Shown here piece after piece: positions 6,478 through 6,526 of a DNA stretch of 6,526 nucleotides. The notes beneath the pieces are model-generated. The model had not been told where the DNA came from. It saw nothing but the letters and a program-made list of their open reading frames with translations, and did not search any database. The position numbers were made by a program, and so were the translations under genes. Within the stretch, counting starts at the first letter, position 1, and every line of letters starts with the position of its first letter. Origin of the DNA: Deltaproteobacteria bacterium (GTDB lineage: Bacteria; Myxococcota_A; UBA796; UBA9615); assembly GCA_029261955.1 (NCBI GenBank), contig JAJDAI010000616.1:1-6526 (forward strand), in the 5' to 3' direction.

Positions 6478-6517
6478 TGTCCTGACCCCGGGGACTGGAC
6501 ACTGAGGGGGGTCAGGA
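6476..6517. repeat. Overlapping inverted repeats at the 3' end of the operon
   Basis: Two perfect inverted repeats overlap. AGTGTCC (6476-6482) pairs with GGACACT (6497-6503), with CCCCGGGG in the loop. TCCTGACCCC (6480-6489) pairs with GGGGTCAGGA (6508-6517) across 18 nt. The two folds share bases, so only one can form at a time. The element begins on the last two bases of the TAG stop. No T-run is seen before the window ends at 6526, so a standard intrinsic terminator is not shown. The AGTGTCCTGACCCC arm resembles, from memory, GTCAGAC-type REP palindromes associated with REP-linked transposases, but one copy cannot prove that. Confidence 0.6.
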
Positions 6518-6526
6518 GATTGAGGG

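Overview
This is a 6.5 kb stretch of very GC-rich DNA with strong G/C preference at codon third positions. It carries exported proteins with long aspartate-rich low-complexity segments, an MMPL-type RND transporter and Gram-negative envelope proteins. This points to a Gram-negative bacterium of the Myxococcota / former Deltaproteobacteria type, probably an uncultured lineage. That placement rests on style and composition only; there is no rRNA or marker gene.

Layout. (1) Positions 618 to 1, minus strand: the 5' part of a lipoprotein gene that runs off the left edge. It has a lipobox signal peptide, then 92 residues made of Asp runs (D4ATP repeats), then the start of a small beta-rich, possibly OB-fold-like domain. 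(2) Positions 619-853: a divergent intergenic region with some inverted repeats but no convincing sigma-70 promoter. (3) Positions 854-6477, plus strand: a tight three-gene operon. It encodes a 943-aa RND/MMPL-family inner-membrane transporter, a 239-aa periplasmic LolA-like protein (outer-membrane lipoprotein-sorting family) and a 670-aa outer-membrane beta-barrel protein with an N-terminal acidic/coiled-coil segment. Gaps between the genes are about 30 nt. (4) Positions 6476-6526: overlapping inverted repeats that begin at the stop codon of the last gene, either a transcript-end structure or a REP-like element.

How the genes could work together. The three operon products would sit in the inner membrane, periplasm and outer membrane respectively. 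They look like a complete envelope-spanning route for a hydrophobic cargo: the RND protein powers movement, the LolA-like protein carries the lipid across the periplasm, and the barrel is the outer-membrane end point. Cargo and direction cannot be read from the sequence. The divergent Asp-rich lipoprotein shares an exact ASDDDDSA segment with the mature N-terminus of the barrel, which hints at a common surface feature of this lineage.

No tRNA, rRNA, CRISPR, IS element or phage gene was seen.
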